A DNA stretch of 64,000 bases from Bifidobacterium breve. GTDB taxonomy: Bacteria; Actinomycetota; Acidimicrobiia; Acidimicrobiales; Ilumatobacteraceae. A model generated the notes under the pieces. That model was not told the DNA's origin, made no database searches, and saw only the letters and a list, made by a program, of their open reading frames with translations. This document shows positions 10,255 through 20,217 of the stretch, one piece after another. Position numbers and translations under genes: made by a program. The DNA lies in contig CAMDEC010000001.1 in the NCBI GenBank assembly GCA_945893395.1, positions 1 to 64,000 of the forward strand, read 5' to 3'. Positions within the stretch are counted from its first letter, which is position 1; the number at the start of each line of letters is the position of its first letter.

Positions 10255-10593
10255 GTGACTGGGTTCAAGATTAGTTCGTCAAAAAGTGAAGATTCAGAAA
10301 GCAAATCTTTTGCCGACGTCTACGAAATGGTTTTCGATTACGCCAAACGCGAAACATTGAAACCGATTCGCGGCGCAGGCAGATGGATCGCCTATGGTCT
10401 TTTGGCAGCGCTGTGCCTCAGTGCCGCGCTCGTGTTCGGCGCGCTTGGCGTGTTGCGACTGTTGCAGACGAGCGATCTCGGCGATTCGGGTTCATGGTCT
10501 TGGTTAAGTTATTTGCTTGCGCTCGCGGTTTGCGTTGTTTTGTTTTTCGTCGCAAAGTCGCGCATTCGCAAAGGAACACTAAGTAAGTTATGA
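10255..10593 (+). CDS. Small two-TM membrane protein, actinobacterial holin-like
   Basis: Two hydrophobic segments (WIAYGLLAALCLSAALVFGALGVLRLL; WLSYLLALAVCVVLFFVAKSRIRKG); starts 10 nt after dacB. Confidence 0.7.
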   Translation: MTGFKISSSKSEDSESKSFADVYEMVFDYAKRETLKPIRGAGRWIAYGLLAALCLSAALVFGALGVLRLLQTSDLGDSGSWSWLSYLLALAVCVVLFFVAKSRIRKGTLSKL

Positions 10594-10802
10594 GTCAAGG
10601 GGATGAAGTATCACGCGAAGACGTTGTTGCAGGTCTCGAGCAATTTCAGGAAGATCTGAAAGTCTCCCTAGGCAACAAGTCGCTGCAGTTGAAAGCACTA
10701 GTTGGTGGGGCATCGACGTTGGGAATGCTCTCGTCTTTTCTTTTGGGTCGGAAAAGTGGCAAGAAGCGTGGTGCAGAATCTGACACGAATTCAACAGATT
10801 AA
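10590..10802 (+). CDS. Small hypothetical protein (70 aa)
   Basis: ATGA overlap with preceding gene and short gap to trmI suggest an operon. Confidence 0.65.
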   Translation: MSQGDEVSREDVVAGLEQFQEDLKVSLGNKSLQLKALVGGASTLGMLSSFLLGRKSGKKRGAESDTNSTD

Positions 10803-10814
10803 GTTGCGGTTTTA

Positions 10815-11576
10815 ATGTTTGCTTACGGCGAAAAGGTTTTGTTGATTGACGTCAAGAAACGGCGATACTTGTTCACGTTGAAAGTTGACGGAGAATTTCA
10901 TACTCATTCTGGATTTTTGGCGCACGGCGATGTACTGCAGATCGAAGAAGGATCAATACTTAGGTCAACGAAGGGCGCCGAATATATTGTTCTGCGCCCA
11001 ACCCTCGAAGACTTCGTAATTCAAATGCCACGTGGAGCGCAAGTGATTTATCCGAAAGACCTCGCGCCGATTTGCATGATGGCAGATATCTTTCCGCAAG
11101 CCAAAGTCTTCGAATCGGGATTGGGTTCCGGAGCGTTGTCCTTGACCCTGCTTCGTTATGGTGCAGAAGTTACTGGTTATGAAATCCGTGAGGATTTCGC
11201 CAATCGCGCCCAAACAAATGTCCGAGAATATCTGGGTGCAGGCGCATTGAGCCACTATCACGTCTCGGTGCGAGATGTTTATTCGGGCATCTCTGAAACG
11301 GGCTTTGACAGAATGGTTCTCGATTTACCAGAGCCTTGGCAGGTGGTACCCCATGCACAAGGTGCCTTGCGCAAGGGAGCGATCCTGGTTTCTTATTCGC
11401 CGAGCATTACCCAGGCGGTCAAGACTCGCGAGTCGATGCGAGATGGATGGCTTGACCATCGAACACTCGAAGTATTACATCGCACTTGGCACATCGACGG
11501 CGCGTCGGTCAGACCAGATCATCGAATGGTCGCACACACTGGATTCTTGACTTCAGCCCGATTTGTCGGGGCCTAA
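10815..11576 (+). CDS. trmI: tRNA (adenine-58-N1)-methyltransferase TrmI
   Basis: FESGLGSGALSLTLLRYGAEVTGYEIREDFANRA; DRMVLDLPEPWQVV. Confidence 0.93.
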   Translation: MFAYGEKVLLIDVKKRRYLFTLKVDGEFHTHSGFLAHGDVLQIEEGSILRSTKGAEYIVLRPTLEDFVIQMPRGAQVIYPKDLAPICMMADIFPQAKVFESGLGSGALSLTLLRYGAEVTGYEIREDFANRAQTNVREYLGAGALSHYHVSVRDVYSGISETGFDRMVLDLPEPWQVVPHAQGALRKGAILVSYSPSITQAVKTRESMRDGWLDHRTLEVLHRTWHIDGASVRPDHRMVAHTGFLTSARFVGA

Positions 11577-11588
11577 ATATTTTTTAGG
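11557..11588. terminator. Candidate tandem-hairpin terminator between convergent trmI and ferredoxin genes
   Basis: CCCGA-TTTG-TCGGG (11557-11570) followed by CCTAAA-TATTT-TTTAGG (11572-11588), spanning the convergent stops. Confidence 0.4.
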
Positions 11589-11829
11589 GTTCGATGAAAA
11601 TGCACTCACCAGGGCATTCTTCGGCTGACTCGACGACTGCGTCGAGTTGTGAGTCTGCGAAGTTTGCCACCCCGGCAGCACCCTGTGCGTTTCCTTTGGC
11701 TGTGGCATAGACAGTCGCACCTTCTTTAACGTATGCCAAACCGTCGTCAAGCAAAGTAAAAACCTCAGGGGCGATTTCTTCGCAAAGCCCATCGCCGGTG
11801 CAAAGATCTTGATCGATCCAAACTTTCAT
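11584..11829 (-). CDS. Ferredoxin, probably [3Fe-4S] type
   Basis: MKVWIDQDLCTGDGLCEEIAPEVF...EECPGECIFIEP; Cys spacing fits 3Fe-4S ferredoxins. Confidence 0.9.
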   Translation of the reverse strand: MKVWIDQDLCTGDGLCEEIAPEVFTLLDDGLAYVKEGATVYATAKGNAQGAAGVANFADSQLDAVVESAEECPGECIFIEP

Positions 11830-11983
11830 ACCCTTGGTTCTCCTTGAATTTTATGCAAATAGAAGTATTGACAACGAAAATAGGCTACACGGGCTTTATG
11901 GCCATTTCATGCCAATTACGACTTTTGGATTCAGGTGTTTGACCTATACGGTAGGGCTCGCGACTTGAAAGGCGGAATTCACG

Positions 11984-13657
11984 ATGGCACGAGAAGGTGA
12001 TCCAAGTGATTCAGCGCGTGACCGAACCCGTCAACTCGAGGAAAATTTGCTCGCAACAAAAGGGCAGTTGGCCCAAGCGGTGGCTCAAAACGAAAAACTT
12101 TCGTATACATTGCGCGAATCACGGGAGCACATAGCATCGTTGCGCGATGAAGTAGAGAAGTTGACCCAACCACCAAGTGGATACGGTGTCGTCGTCGGCA
12201 AGAATGATGATCAAACAGTAGACATACTGACTAACGGCAGAAAAATGCGCGTTGCCATACATCCAGATATTGATCTCGAAAATCTTGAACGGGGCTGCGA
12301 AGTCGTACTCAACGAAAGTTTCAATATTGTCAAGGTGCGCGTCGCTGAAGTTGTCGGTGAAGTCGTTCATCTCAAAGAGTTGCTCGATGACGGCGTTCGA
12401 GCCGTGGTCACGGGTCGAGGCGATGATGAAAGGGTTTGCGAGTTGGCAGATTCAATGCGCGGCACCCACTTGCGCAGTGGTGACTTGTTGAGAATGGATC
12501 CAAAATCGAACCTGCTGCTTGAGCGACTCAGTCAACCTGAAATCGAACACCTTCTTTTAGAAGAAGTGCCGGATATTTCCTACGCCGACATTGGCGGACT
12601 CGACGGTCAAATTGAAGAGATCGCTGACGCGGTCGAGTTGCCATTCCTGTATGGCGATCTGTTTGCCGAGCACCAATTGCCCGCACCGAAGGGAATCTTG
12701 CTTTATGGTCCACCAGGCTGTGGTAAGACACTGATCGCCAAGGCGGTGGCCAATAGTTTGGCGAAGAAAGTTTCGTCGGCAAATGGTGGCGAGAAGGCCA
12801 AGAGTTACTTCATAAATATCAAGGGACCTGAGCTGCTCAACAAATATGTGGGTGAAACCGAACGGCAAATCAGACTTATTTTTCAGCGCGCTCGCGAAAA
12901 GAGTGAAGAGGGTTGGCCTGTCATCGTTTTCTTCGACGAAATGGACTCGATGTTTCGCACGCGGGGCACCGGCATCTCGTCTGATATGGAGTCGACAATC
13001 GTGCCACAACTTTTGGCAGAAATCGATGGAGTAGAGGGTTTGCGAAACGTCATCGTGATCGGGGCAACGAATCGAGAAGATTTGATCGACCCGGCTATTT
13101 TACGACCTGGTCGACTTGACGTGAAAATACGTATCGACAGACCAGACGAATCTGCTGCCCGACAGATTTTCTCGAGGTATCTAACCGTCGAAGTACCGAT
13201 CGCCGAATCTGAAATTGATCAACACGGCGGCTCGATTGACGCGGCAGTTGGTGCAATGATCGAACGCACGGTGGACGAGATGTACCGCCAGAATCAAACG
13301 AACGAATTCTTGGAAGTCACCTATCAAAATGGCGACCGGGATGTGATGTATTTCAAAGACTTCGCCTCTGGTGCCATGATTGAGAACATCGTTCGACGTG
13401 CCAAGAAATTGGCGATCAAGCGTCTGATCGCAGGGGGCAAACGCGGAGTGTCAATCGAAGACCTGACAACTTCGATTCGACAAGAGTTCAAAGAGCATGA
13501 AGATCTGCCGAATACAACCAACCCCGACGACTGGGCGAAAATATCGGGCAAGAAGGGTGAACGTATCGTCTTCATACGCACCCTCGTACGCGACGACAAA
13601 GATGCAAACTCTGGCGGGCGGGCGATCGAAAAGACCGCCACTGGGCAATACCTCTAG
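11984..13657 (+). CDS. mpa: Proteasome-associated AAA+ ATPase Mpa/ARC
   Basis: N-terminal coiled coil, OB region, Walker [33 protein letters not shown]-terminal GQYL tail. Confidence 0.97.
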   Translation: MAREGDPSDSARDRTRQLEENLLATKGQLAQAVAQNEKLSYTLRESREHIASLRDEVEKLTQPPSGYGVVVGKNDDQTVDILTNGRKMRVAIHPDIDLENLERGCEVVLNESFNIVKVRVAEVVGEVVHLKELLDDGVRAVVTGRGDDERVCELADSMRGTHLRSGDLLRMDPKSNLLLERLSQPEIEHLLLEEVPDISYADIGGLDGQIEEIADAVELPFLYGDLFAEHQLPAPKGILLYGPPGCGKTLIAKAVANSLAKKVSSANGGEKAKSYFINIKGPELLNKYVGETERQIRLIFQRAREKSEEGWPVIVFFDEMDSMFRTRGTGISSDMESTIVPQLLAEIDGVEGLRNVIVIGATNREDLIDPAILRPGRLDVKIRIDRPDESAARQIFSRYLTVEVPIAESEIDQHGGSIDAAVGAMIERTVDEMYRQNQTNEFLEVTYQNGDRDVMYFKDFASGAMIENIVRRAKKLAIKRLIAGGKRGVSIEDLTTSIRQEFKEHEDLPNTTNPDDWAKISGKKGERIVFIRTLVRDDKDANSGGRAIEKTATGQYL

Positions 13658-13666
13658 GAATATATT

Positions 13667-15184
13667 TTGAGCATTGCCAAGGTTCTCGGGATCGAAACCG
13701 AATATGGAATCATCGCCACCGGGATCGACTCAAGCCCGATCACATCCTCGTCTTTATTGATTAATTCGTATGTCAGTCGATTTGATTCGTCGATCGGTTG
13801 GGACTTCGCCGCGGAGATGCCCGGATCGGACGCCAGGGGCTACAACCTTGACGATGTATTTCCGCCGGACATCGAGGTGCAGATGGTGAATACGGTCTTG
13901 ACCAACGGCGCTCGTTATTACGTTGATCACGCGCACCCCGAAATTTCGACACCTGAATGTCGGTTCGCGTCGGAGGCGTTGCTCTTTGATCGCGCAGGTG
14001 AAGAAATCATCAGACAAAGCATGGCGACCGCAAAAACTTTGTTGCCCGAGGGCGCTGAACTGGTTGTCTACAAAAATAATTCGGATGGAAAAGGCAATAG
14101 TTACGGATGTCACGAAAATTACTTACTGAGCAGAGCTGTGCCGTTTGGAGAAATGGCGACGCTGATCACACCGCATTTTGTCACCCGTCAGATTTTTTGC
14201 GGTGCAGGCAAGGTCGGTAGCGAGTTCGAGGGTATGCCAAGCAACTCAGTCGCGTATCAACTTTCGCAGCGTGCTGATTTTTTTGAAGAAGAAATCGGAT
14301 TGGAAACCACACTGAAACGGCCGATCGTCAACACTCGAGACGAGCCCCACTGTGATCCGAGCAAATATCGCCGACTTCATGTGATTGTCGGTGATGCAAA
14401 TATGAGCGAAGTTGCTACTTTTCTGAAACTCGGAACAACGGCGATCTTGTTGGCGATGATCGAGGATCGACAACTTGGTGATGATCTGTTGCTGGCGACC
14501 CCGGTGGCGGCAATACGACAGGTGAGTCACGACCCAACATTGCGTCGAAAAATATTGCTTGAGTCTGGCAAAACATTGACAGCGCTCGAGCTCCAAGAAC
14601 TTCTCTGCGAACGGGCCGAGCGCTACGCCACGCAATTTGGTCTTGAGTCGGTCGGCAATGAGGATGGAAAATTAATTTTACGAAGGTGGCGCGAGGTGAT
14701 AGAAGGGCTTAAGGAAGATCCGCTCTCCCAATGCCACATCGTCGACTGGGTTGCAAAGAAGCGAATGATCGATGGCATTTCCGAGCGACATAGTTTGCGC
14801 GCCAATGACCCTCGTTTGAAGGCGATTGATTTGCAATATCACGATATGCGTCTTGAAAAGTGCCTAGCGTTACGCGCCAATCTTGAAACAATGGTCAACG
14901 ATGCAGAAGTGCTTCGCGCAATTGACACGCCACCCGACACGACACGCGCATATTTCCGAGGGATGTGCCTGAAGAAGTGGCCGTCTGACGTAGTGGCGGC
15001 GAATTGGGACAGCATCGTGTTCGATATCGGCAAAGAACCGCTTCGACGCGTGCCGATGATGGAGCCATTGCGGGGAACAAAATCGATGACCGAACGTTTA
15101 TTCGAAATATGTGAATCACCGGCCGAATTGGTGGCGATGCTTGGGGATCAAGTCTCGGGTTCAAACTTTAAGCCAACTAATTGA
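13667..15184 (+). CDS. dop: Pup deamidase/depupylase Dop (TTG start)
   Basis: IETEYGIIATGID, NARYYVDHAHPEISTPEC-type motif, [31 protein letters not shown]; position between mpa and pup. Confidence 0.95.
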   Translation: MSIAKVLGIETEYGIIATGIDSSPITSSSLLINSYVSRFDSSIGWDFAAEMPGSDARGYNLDDVFPPDIEVQMVNTVLTNGARYYVDHAHPEISTPECRFASEALLFDRAGEEIIRQSMATAKTLLPEGAELVVYKNNSDGKGNSYGCHENYLLSRAVPFGEMATLITPHFVTRQIFCGAGKVGSEFEGMPSNSVAYQLSQRADFFEEEIGLETTLKRPIVNTRDEPHCDPSKYRRLHVIVGDANMSEVATFLKLGTTAILLAMIEDRQLGDDLLLATPVAAIRQVSHDPTLRRKILLESGKTLTALELQELLCERAERYATQFGLESVGNEDGKLILRRWREVIEGLKEDPLSQCHIVDWVAKKRMIDGISERHSLRANDPRLKAIDLQYHDMRLEKCLALRANLETMVNDAEVLRAIDTPPDTTRAYFRGMCLKKWPSDVVAANWDSIVFDIGKEPLRRVPMMEPLRGTKSMTERLFEICESPAELVAMLGDQVSGSNFKPTN

Positions 15185-15244
15185 GCTTTTTGGGGTCGTC
15201 CTCAGTGGTTTTACATCTGTCGATTTTTTGGCTATGGTGCGCGT

Positions 15245-15439
15245 ATGGCTGAAAGAACCCGTAAGCAAAAATCAAACACCGAACGAATAAAAAAAGAAGT
15301 CGTCGTCGAGACGAAGGTCGTGCCCAAGGGCGAAAAACTGAAGGCGGATTTAGACGACCTGCTTGATGAGATCGATGAAGTTCTTGAGTCAAACGCCGAG
15401 GACTTCGTAAAGAGTTACGTGCAGAAAGGTGGCCAATAG
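15245..15439 (+). CDS. pup: Prokaryotic ubiquitin-like protein Pup (C-terminal GGQ form)
   Basis: 64 aa; ends DDLLDEIDEVLESNAEDFVKSYVQKGGQ. Confidence 0.98.
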   Translation: MAERTRKQKSNTERIKKEVVVETKVVPKGEKLKADLDDLLDEIDEVLESNAEDFVKSYVQKGGQ

Positions 15440-15454
15440 CCGTATCCTAAAAAT

Positions 15455-16240
15455 ATGGCTATGCCGATGTTCGTTGCTGGTTCTGACCCGGGCGCAAATT
15501 TTGGAGAATTACTCAAACGAGTTGGGATGTCGCCGTTTGCGTCGCACTCGGAGGAAAATGATCTAGAGATTCCACACGCCACGACCTGCGTGGCGATGCG
15601 ATGTTTGGGCGGCGTGGTCATGGCGGGCGATCGTCGCGCCACATCAGGCAACCTGATCAGTCACCGCAGCATGGAGAAGGTCGTTTCGGCTGACGACTTC
15701 AGCGGTGTAGCGATCGCGGGTGCTGCCGGACCAGCCATGGAGATGATCAAACTTTTTCAATTGCAACTAGAACACTACGAAAAAGTCGAAGGACAGACTC
15801 TTTCTCTCGAGGGCAAAGCGAATCAATTGTCGATGTTCGTGCGCAGCAACTTGCCAGCAGCGATGCAAGGTCTAGTGGTTGTGCCGATTTTCGCCGGATT
15901 TGACCTGTCATCAAAATCAGGCAGATTATGGGACTATGACGTCACCGGTGGTCGGTATGAAGAGAAAGATTTCGTTGCCACGGGCTCTGGAATGCTGCAT
16001 GCCAGCACCGTGATGCGAGTCGCTTGGCGCCGTGATCTGGCAGTTGACGACGCGGTGAAACTTTGCGCCAAGGCATTGTGGGAAGCGTCAGATGCAGACT
16101 CGGCCACGGGAGGACCCGACGCCTTGCGGGGCATTTATCCGGTTGTGGCTTCAATTACCAAAGATGGGTGGAGTGCAATCTCCAACGAGAAGTTGAGTCA
16201 GATCTATGGCGAAATTGCCAAAGAAGTTGGATCGCGATGA
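15455..16240 (+). CDS. prcB: Proteasome beta subunit with about 42-residue propeptide
   Basis: IPHA|TTCVAMRCLGGVVMAGDRRATSGNLIS; GPAMEMIKLFQLQLEHYEK. Confidence 0.97.
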   Translation: MAMPMFVAGSDPGANFGELLKRVGMSPFASHSEENDLEIPHATTCVAMRCLGGVVMAGDRRATSGNLISHRSMEKVVSADDFSGVAIAGAAGPAMEMIKLFQLQLEHYEKVEGQTLSLEGKANQLSMFVRSNLPAAMQGLVVVPIFAGFDLSSKSGRLWDYDVTGGRYEEKDFVATGSGMLHASTVMRVAWRRDLAVDDAVKLCAKALWEASDADSATGGPDALRGIYPVVASITKDGWSAISNEKLSQIYGEIAKEVGSR

Positions 16241-16914
16241 GCATGCCGTTCTACGTTCCACCAGAACAATTCATGAAAGATCGGGCTGACTACGCCCGAA
16301 AAGGCATTGCCCGCGGTCGCACACTTGTTGCGCTGCAATACGAAAATGGCATTGCGATCATCTCCGAGAATCCATCTACGACTTTGCACAAGATCAGTGA
16401 AATTTATGATCGAATTGCATTCGCAGGTGTGGGCAAATACAACGAATTTGATCAACTTCGTGTTGCTGGCGTGCGTGCCGCCGACCTCAAGGGATATCAA
16501 TTCTCGAGGCAAGACGTGGATGCTCGTAGTTTGGCAAACCAATATGCCCAAATTTTGAGTCAAATGTTCAGTGAGGGACCAAAACCAATGGAGGTTGAGC
16601 TGTTGGTCGCCGAAATTGGCAGCGATGCATCATCTGACAGACTGTTTCATGTGCTGTATGACGGCACAGTGTTAGACGAACACAATTTTTCGGTGTTAGG
16701 TGGGGACAGCGAGGCAGTTTTGACCCGACTCAAAGCCGGGTATAAATCTCAGATGTCGATCAAAGAAGCGATCGCAGTTTCGATTTTGGCTCTCTCTGGA
16801 GCAGAGCGAAAACTGAATCACGATGAACTCGAAGTCGCTCTGCTCGAACGCAATGGTCGTCGACGCTGTTTTCGGCGTATCGAAGACGCAGAGATTAAGG
16901 CACTTCTCGGCTAG
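16237..16914 (+). CDS. prcA: Proteasome alpha subunit
   Basis: MSMPFYVPPEQFMKDRADYARKGIARGRTLVALQYENGIAIISEN; ATGA overlap with prcB, so the ORF-track start at 16063 is an over-extension. Confidence 0.97.
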   Translation: MSMPFYVPPEQFMKDRADYARKGIARGRTLVALQYENGIAIISENPSTTLHKISEIYDRIAFAGVGKYNEFDQLRVAGVRAADLKGYQFSRQDVDARSLANQYAQILSQMFSEGPKPMEVELLVAEIGSDASSDRLFHVLYDGTVLDEHNFSVLGGDSEAVLTRLKAGYKSQMSIKEAIAVSILALSGAERKLNHDELEVALLERNGRRRCFRRIEDAEIKALLG

Positions 16915-16955
16915 GCCGTTTAGCGAAGTCGGTCAGAAATGACTAGGTTTTGGAT

Positions 16956-18314
16956 ATGGATCGACGCATATTCGGATTAGAGAACGAATACGGCGTGACT
17001 TGCACGCTTCGTGGTCAGCGAAGATTGAGCCCAGATGAGGTAGCTAGATATCTATTTCGTAAAGTCGTTAGTTGGGGACGCAGCTCGAATGTTTTCCTTG
17101 AGAATGGAGCCCGACTTTATTTGGACGTGGGGTCTCACCCCGAATATGCGACACCAGAATGTGATTCGATACATGAGGTCGTCGTGCACGACAAGGCTGG
17201 CGAAAGAATTCTTGAAGATTTGCTTGTTGGGGCAGAACAGCGACTACGCGACGAGGGTATTCGGGGGACGATTTATTTGTTCAAAAACAACACCGATTCG
17301 GCGGGAAACAGTTATGGCTGTCACGAGAACTATCTCACTTCACGAAGCGATGAAATTGAGAAGTACTCGCAGGTTTTGATTCCTTTTTTGGTGACGCGAC
17401 AAATCTTTACGGGTTCGGGCAAAGTGCTGCAAACTGCACGGGGTCCGATCTATTCGATCGCTCAGCGAGCAGAACACATTTGGGAAGGTCTGAGTTCGGC
17501 CACGACGCGAAGCCGGCCGATCATCAACACGCGTGACGAGCCGCATGCCGACGCCGAGAAGTACAGGCGTCTGCATGTAATCGTGGGTGATTCAAACATG
17601 AGCGAATATTCGAACTACATCAAAGTCGGTTCAACTGCATGTATCTTGCGAATGTTGGAGGATCCGGGTTTCGTTTTGCGTGACTTGACCCTGGAAAATC
17701 AAACTCGAGCGATTAGAGAAATTAGTCATGACATCACTTGTCGGAGAAAAATTAGACTTGCGTCTGGTCGAGAATTGTCCGCGCTCGACGTGCAGCGCGA
17801 ACTACTGGATCGCGCACTGAAGTATGCCGACACCGGGAAGTTCTCTACTCAAGAACTCAAAGCTCTCGAAATGTGGGAGCATTGCATCTCGACGATTGAG
17901 AACGATCCATTGAAGTTGAACCGAGAAGTCGACTGGGTGATCAAATATCATCTGATCGACGCGTTCCGCAATCGGCACAGTTTGGCGCTTGATGACCCAC
18001 GAGTTCAGTTGGTGGATTTGCAGTACCACGACATCAGTCGCAACCGCGGCCTTTTTTATAGATTGCAGCACAACGGTCTAGTGGATCGAATATGTAATGA
18101 CGACGAGATCGAGATTGCCCGAGATCGCGCTCCACAAACAACAAGGGCTAAGCTGCGAGGCGATTTCATCAAACGGGCGAAAGAACGCAAACGTGATTAC
18201 ACGGTGGATTGGGTGCATTTGAAACTTAATGATCAGGCTCAGCGCACCGTGCTGTTGAAAGATCCCTTTAAGAGCAAAGACGAGCGAGTCGATAAATTAA
18301 TCGCTTCGCTTTAG
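16956..18314 (+). CDS. pafA: Pup ligase PafA
   Basis: [69 protein letters not shown]. Confidence 0.97.
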   Translation: MDRRIFGLENEYGVTCTLRGQRRLSPDEVARYLFRKVVSWGRSSNVFLENGARLYLDVGSHPEYATPECDSIHEVVVHDKAGERILEDLLVGAEQRLRDEGIRGTIYLFKNNTDSAGNSYGCHENYLTSRSDEIEKYSQVLIPFLVTRQIFTGSGKVLQTARGPIYSIAQRAEHIWEGLSSATTRSRPIINTRDEPHADAEKYRRLHVIVGDSNMSEYSNYIKVGSTACILRMLEDPGFVLRDLTLENQTRAIREISHDITCRRKIRLASGRELSALDVQRELLDRALKYADTGKFSTQELKALEMWEHCISTIENDPLKLNREVDWVIKYHLIDAFRNRHSLALDDPRVQLVDLQYHDISRNRGLFYRLQHNGLVDRICNDDEIEIARDRAPQTTRAKLRGDFIKRAKERKRDYTVDWVHLKLNDQAQRTVLLKDPFKSKDERVDKLIASL

Positions 18315-18342
18315 AGAATTCGGCGAGCACTACGATGAGTGC

Positions 18343-18939
18343 GTGTCAGAAAGCCAACTAGACAATTCGCAGCGTCGAAAATCGATGGCCTTTAGGCAAA
18401 TTGTCGAATGGGTCGTGGTAATCGGCGTTGCATTGGTCGTCGCCGTGTTTCTGCGTGTTTTTTTGGTACAGCAGTATTACATTGCCGGTCCGAGTATGGA
18501 GACCACAATGTTCTCGGACAATAGGGTTTTGGTCAACAAACTCGCATACCGCCTGGGCAAGATCGAACGCGGGGATGTCATTGTTTTTGACAGGGCTCTA
18601 ATGAACGGCCTCGAAGTTGAACACGATGACTTGATTAAACGGGTGATTGGACTGGCTGGTGAAACAATTGCGATCAAAGATTGCGTGGTGCTGATCAACG
18701 GAGAGGCATTGCCTGAACCATATTTGCCGAAGCGAGACTCGAAACTGAGTGATTTGGGTGAAAGATGTGGAGTTGTCGAAATGAACGAGACCAAACTTGC
18801 TACTGATGAAGTTTTTTTGATGGGGGATAATCGACCGCAGTCGTTTGACAGTCGGATGTTTGGTGCGATCAATCAGAATCTGATCATCGGACAGGCCTTT
18901 GTTTTGATTTGGCCGCTTGACTCTGCGAAGGGTCTGTAA
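18343..18939 (+). CDS. lepB: Signal peptidase I
   Basis: Ser box GPSMETTMFSDNRVLVNK, Lys box KRVIGLAGE, MGDNRPQSFDSRMFG; N-terminal TM. Confidence 0.93.
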   Translation: MSESQLDNSQRRKSMAFRQIVEWVVVIGVALVVAVFLRVFLVQQYYIAGPSMETTMFSDNRVLVNKLAYRLGKIERGDVIVFDRALMNGLEVEHDDLIKRVIGLAGETIAIKDCVVLINGEALPEPYLPKRDSKLSDLGERCGVVEMNETKLATDEVFLMGDNRPQSFDSRMFGAINQNLIIGQAFVLIWPLDSAKGL

Positions 18940-18945
18940 AAACTT

Positions 18946-19674
18946 CTAAGTCGTGATCGTTTTGCTGAATGCGTCGGCCATACGATCTGGCCAGTCACTG
19001 TAAACCGCGTCAACGCCCATCAATAATGCCGTTCGTAGTTGTTCCTCGTGTTGCAAGTCCCAACTGAACGCACCAATGTTGAAACGATGGGCCAGAGAAA
19101 CCAGACCACCATTCCAATCTGTGTGATGCATGTTCAACACGTCGATTTTGAATTTGGCCAAGTCTGCGCACCGCCTCTCTGGACCTTCAACGATTTTATT
19201 CAGACGAATTGAATTGACGTAACGAAACGCGGGGTAGAGGGCTTTCCAGGATTCCAAGACTCTGATATCTGGATGGCAAATGAATATTCGACCAGGATTG
19301 TCTTTGTCGCTTGTCGACGCTGCGATGAGCGCCATCGCTCGGATATCACAAATATCGATCGAAATCGGCACGTCTTCGGGGGATAGTTTCAGCAGTTGAT
19401 CGTATCTCGGAATTGAGTTTGGAAGTTCGGTGCTTGCGACCTCAGATATTTTCTTTGAACGCAGCTTTGAAAATATTCTGCCTCTGACCACGCCGTCATG
19501 ATCAAGCACGACTTCGGCGTCCTTGGTCACCCAACAATCGGTCTCCAAACCCGTTGCACCAAGTTTCAGAGCCAGTTCAAACGACTCACGCGTATTTTCG
19601 GCAGCATGTGCGCTCGCCCCGCGATGAGCAAACAATATGGGCTTGTCGTAGAGCGATGGCAGACGCTGTTGCAC
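18946..19674 (-). CDS. Glycerophosphodiester phosphodiesterase family protein
   Basis: LFAHRGASAHAAENTRESFELALKLGATGLETDCWVTKDAEVVLDHD. Confidence 0.88.
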   Translation of the reverse strand: MQQRLPSLYDKPILFAHRGASAHAAENTRESFELALKLGATGLETDCWVTKDAEVVLDHDGVVRGRIFSKLRSKKISEVASTELPNSIPRYDQLLKLSPEDVPISIDICDIRAMALIAASTSDKDNPGRIFICHPDIRVLESWKALYPAFRYVNSIRLNKIVEGPERRCADLAKFKIDVLNMHHTDWNGGLVSLAHRFNIGAFSWDLQHEEQLRTALLMGVDAVYSDWPDRMADAFSKTITT

Positions 19675-19713
19675 ACTCCGATGATACGAGAACTGTTCTC
19701 CTAGACTTTGACC

Positions 19714-20217
19714 ATGTTCAACTTGACCGGCAGCGAGATCATGTTCTTGCTGATTATTGGACTCGTCGTGTTGGGTCCTGAAAAGCTGCCAGATGCCATT
19801 CGCCGCGTAGGCCGTTTGTACGGCGAATTGAAGCGCATGTCCTCTGGGGTGCAGTCGGATCTTCGAAAAGTGATGGATGAACCGGTCAAAGAGATGGTGA
19901 AGACTACAAATTCAATGAAATCGTTGTTCACAGATACGGCAAATGAGTTCCAATCGGCGGCGAAAGATGTCGTTACCCCGACTTTTATCCCATATGGCGC
20001 GACAACTAACGGCCAAACTACGCCACCCAAATCGAATGAAGTTCCGGTTGTTTTATATCAAGCTAGCGAGGAAGAGATTGCTCAATCTGAACCGAGTGAC
20101 GCAGATGATGAAATCACAGAAGCCATCTCAAGGGCTGCAGAAATCGCCGCGCAGCGAACACAAGCCAAGCCCGAAGCAGATGCAGCCTCGGTGCACGTAT
20201 TGGATGACATCTCGTAA
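19714..20217 (+). CDS. tatB: Sec-independent translocase TatA/TatB-type protein (TatB-like)
   Basis: MFNLTGSEIMFLLIIGLVVLGPEKLPDAIRRVGRLYGELKRM; long acidic C-terminus. Confidence 0.88.
   Translation: MFNLTGSEIMFLLIIGLVVLGPEKLPDAIRRVGRLYGELKRMSSGVQSDLRKVMDEPVKEMVKTTNSMKSLFTDTANEFQSAAKDVVTPTFIPYGATTNGQTTPPKSNEVPVVLYQASEEEIAQSEPSDADDEITEAISRAAEIAAQRTQAKPEADAASVHVLDDIS

Noticed and set aside
16063-16236. N-terminal extension of the prcA ORF into prcB
   Set aside because: The ATG at 16237 gives the canonical PrcA N-terminus (MSMPFYVPPEQ) with ATGA coupling; the upstream part is out-of-frame prcB sequence.
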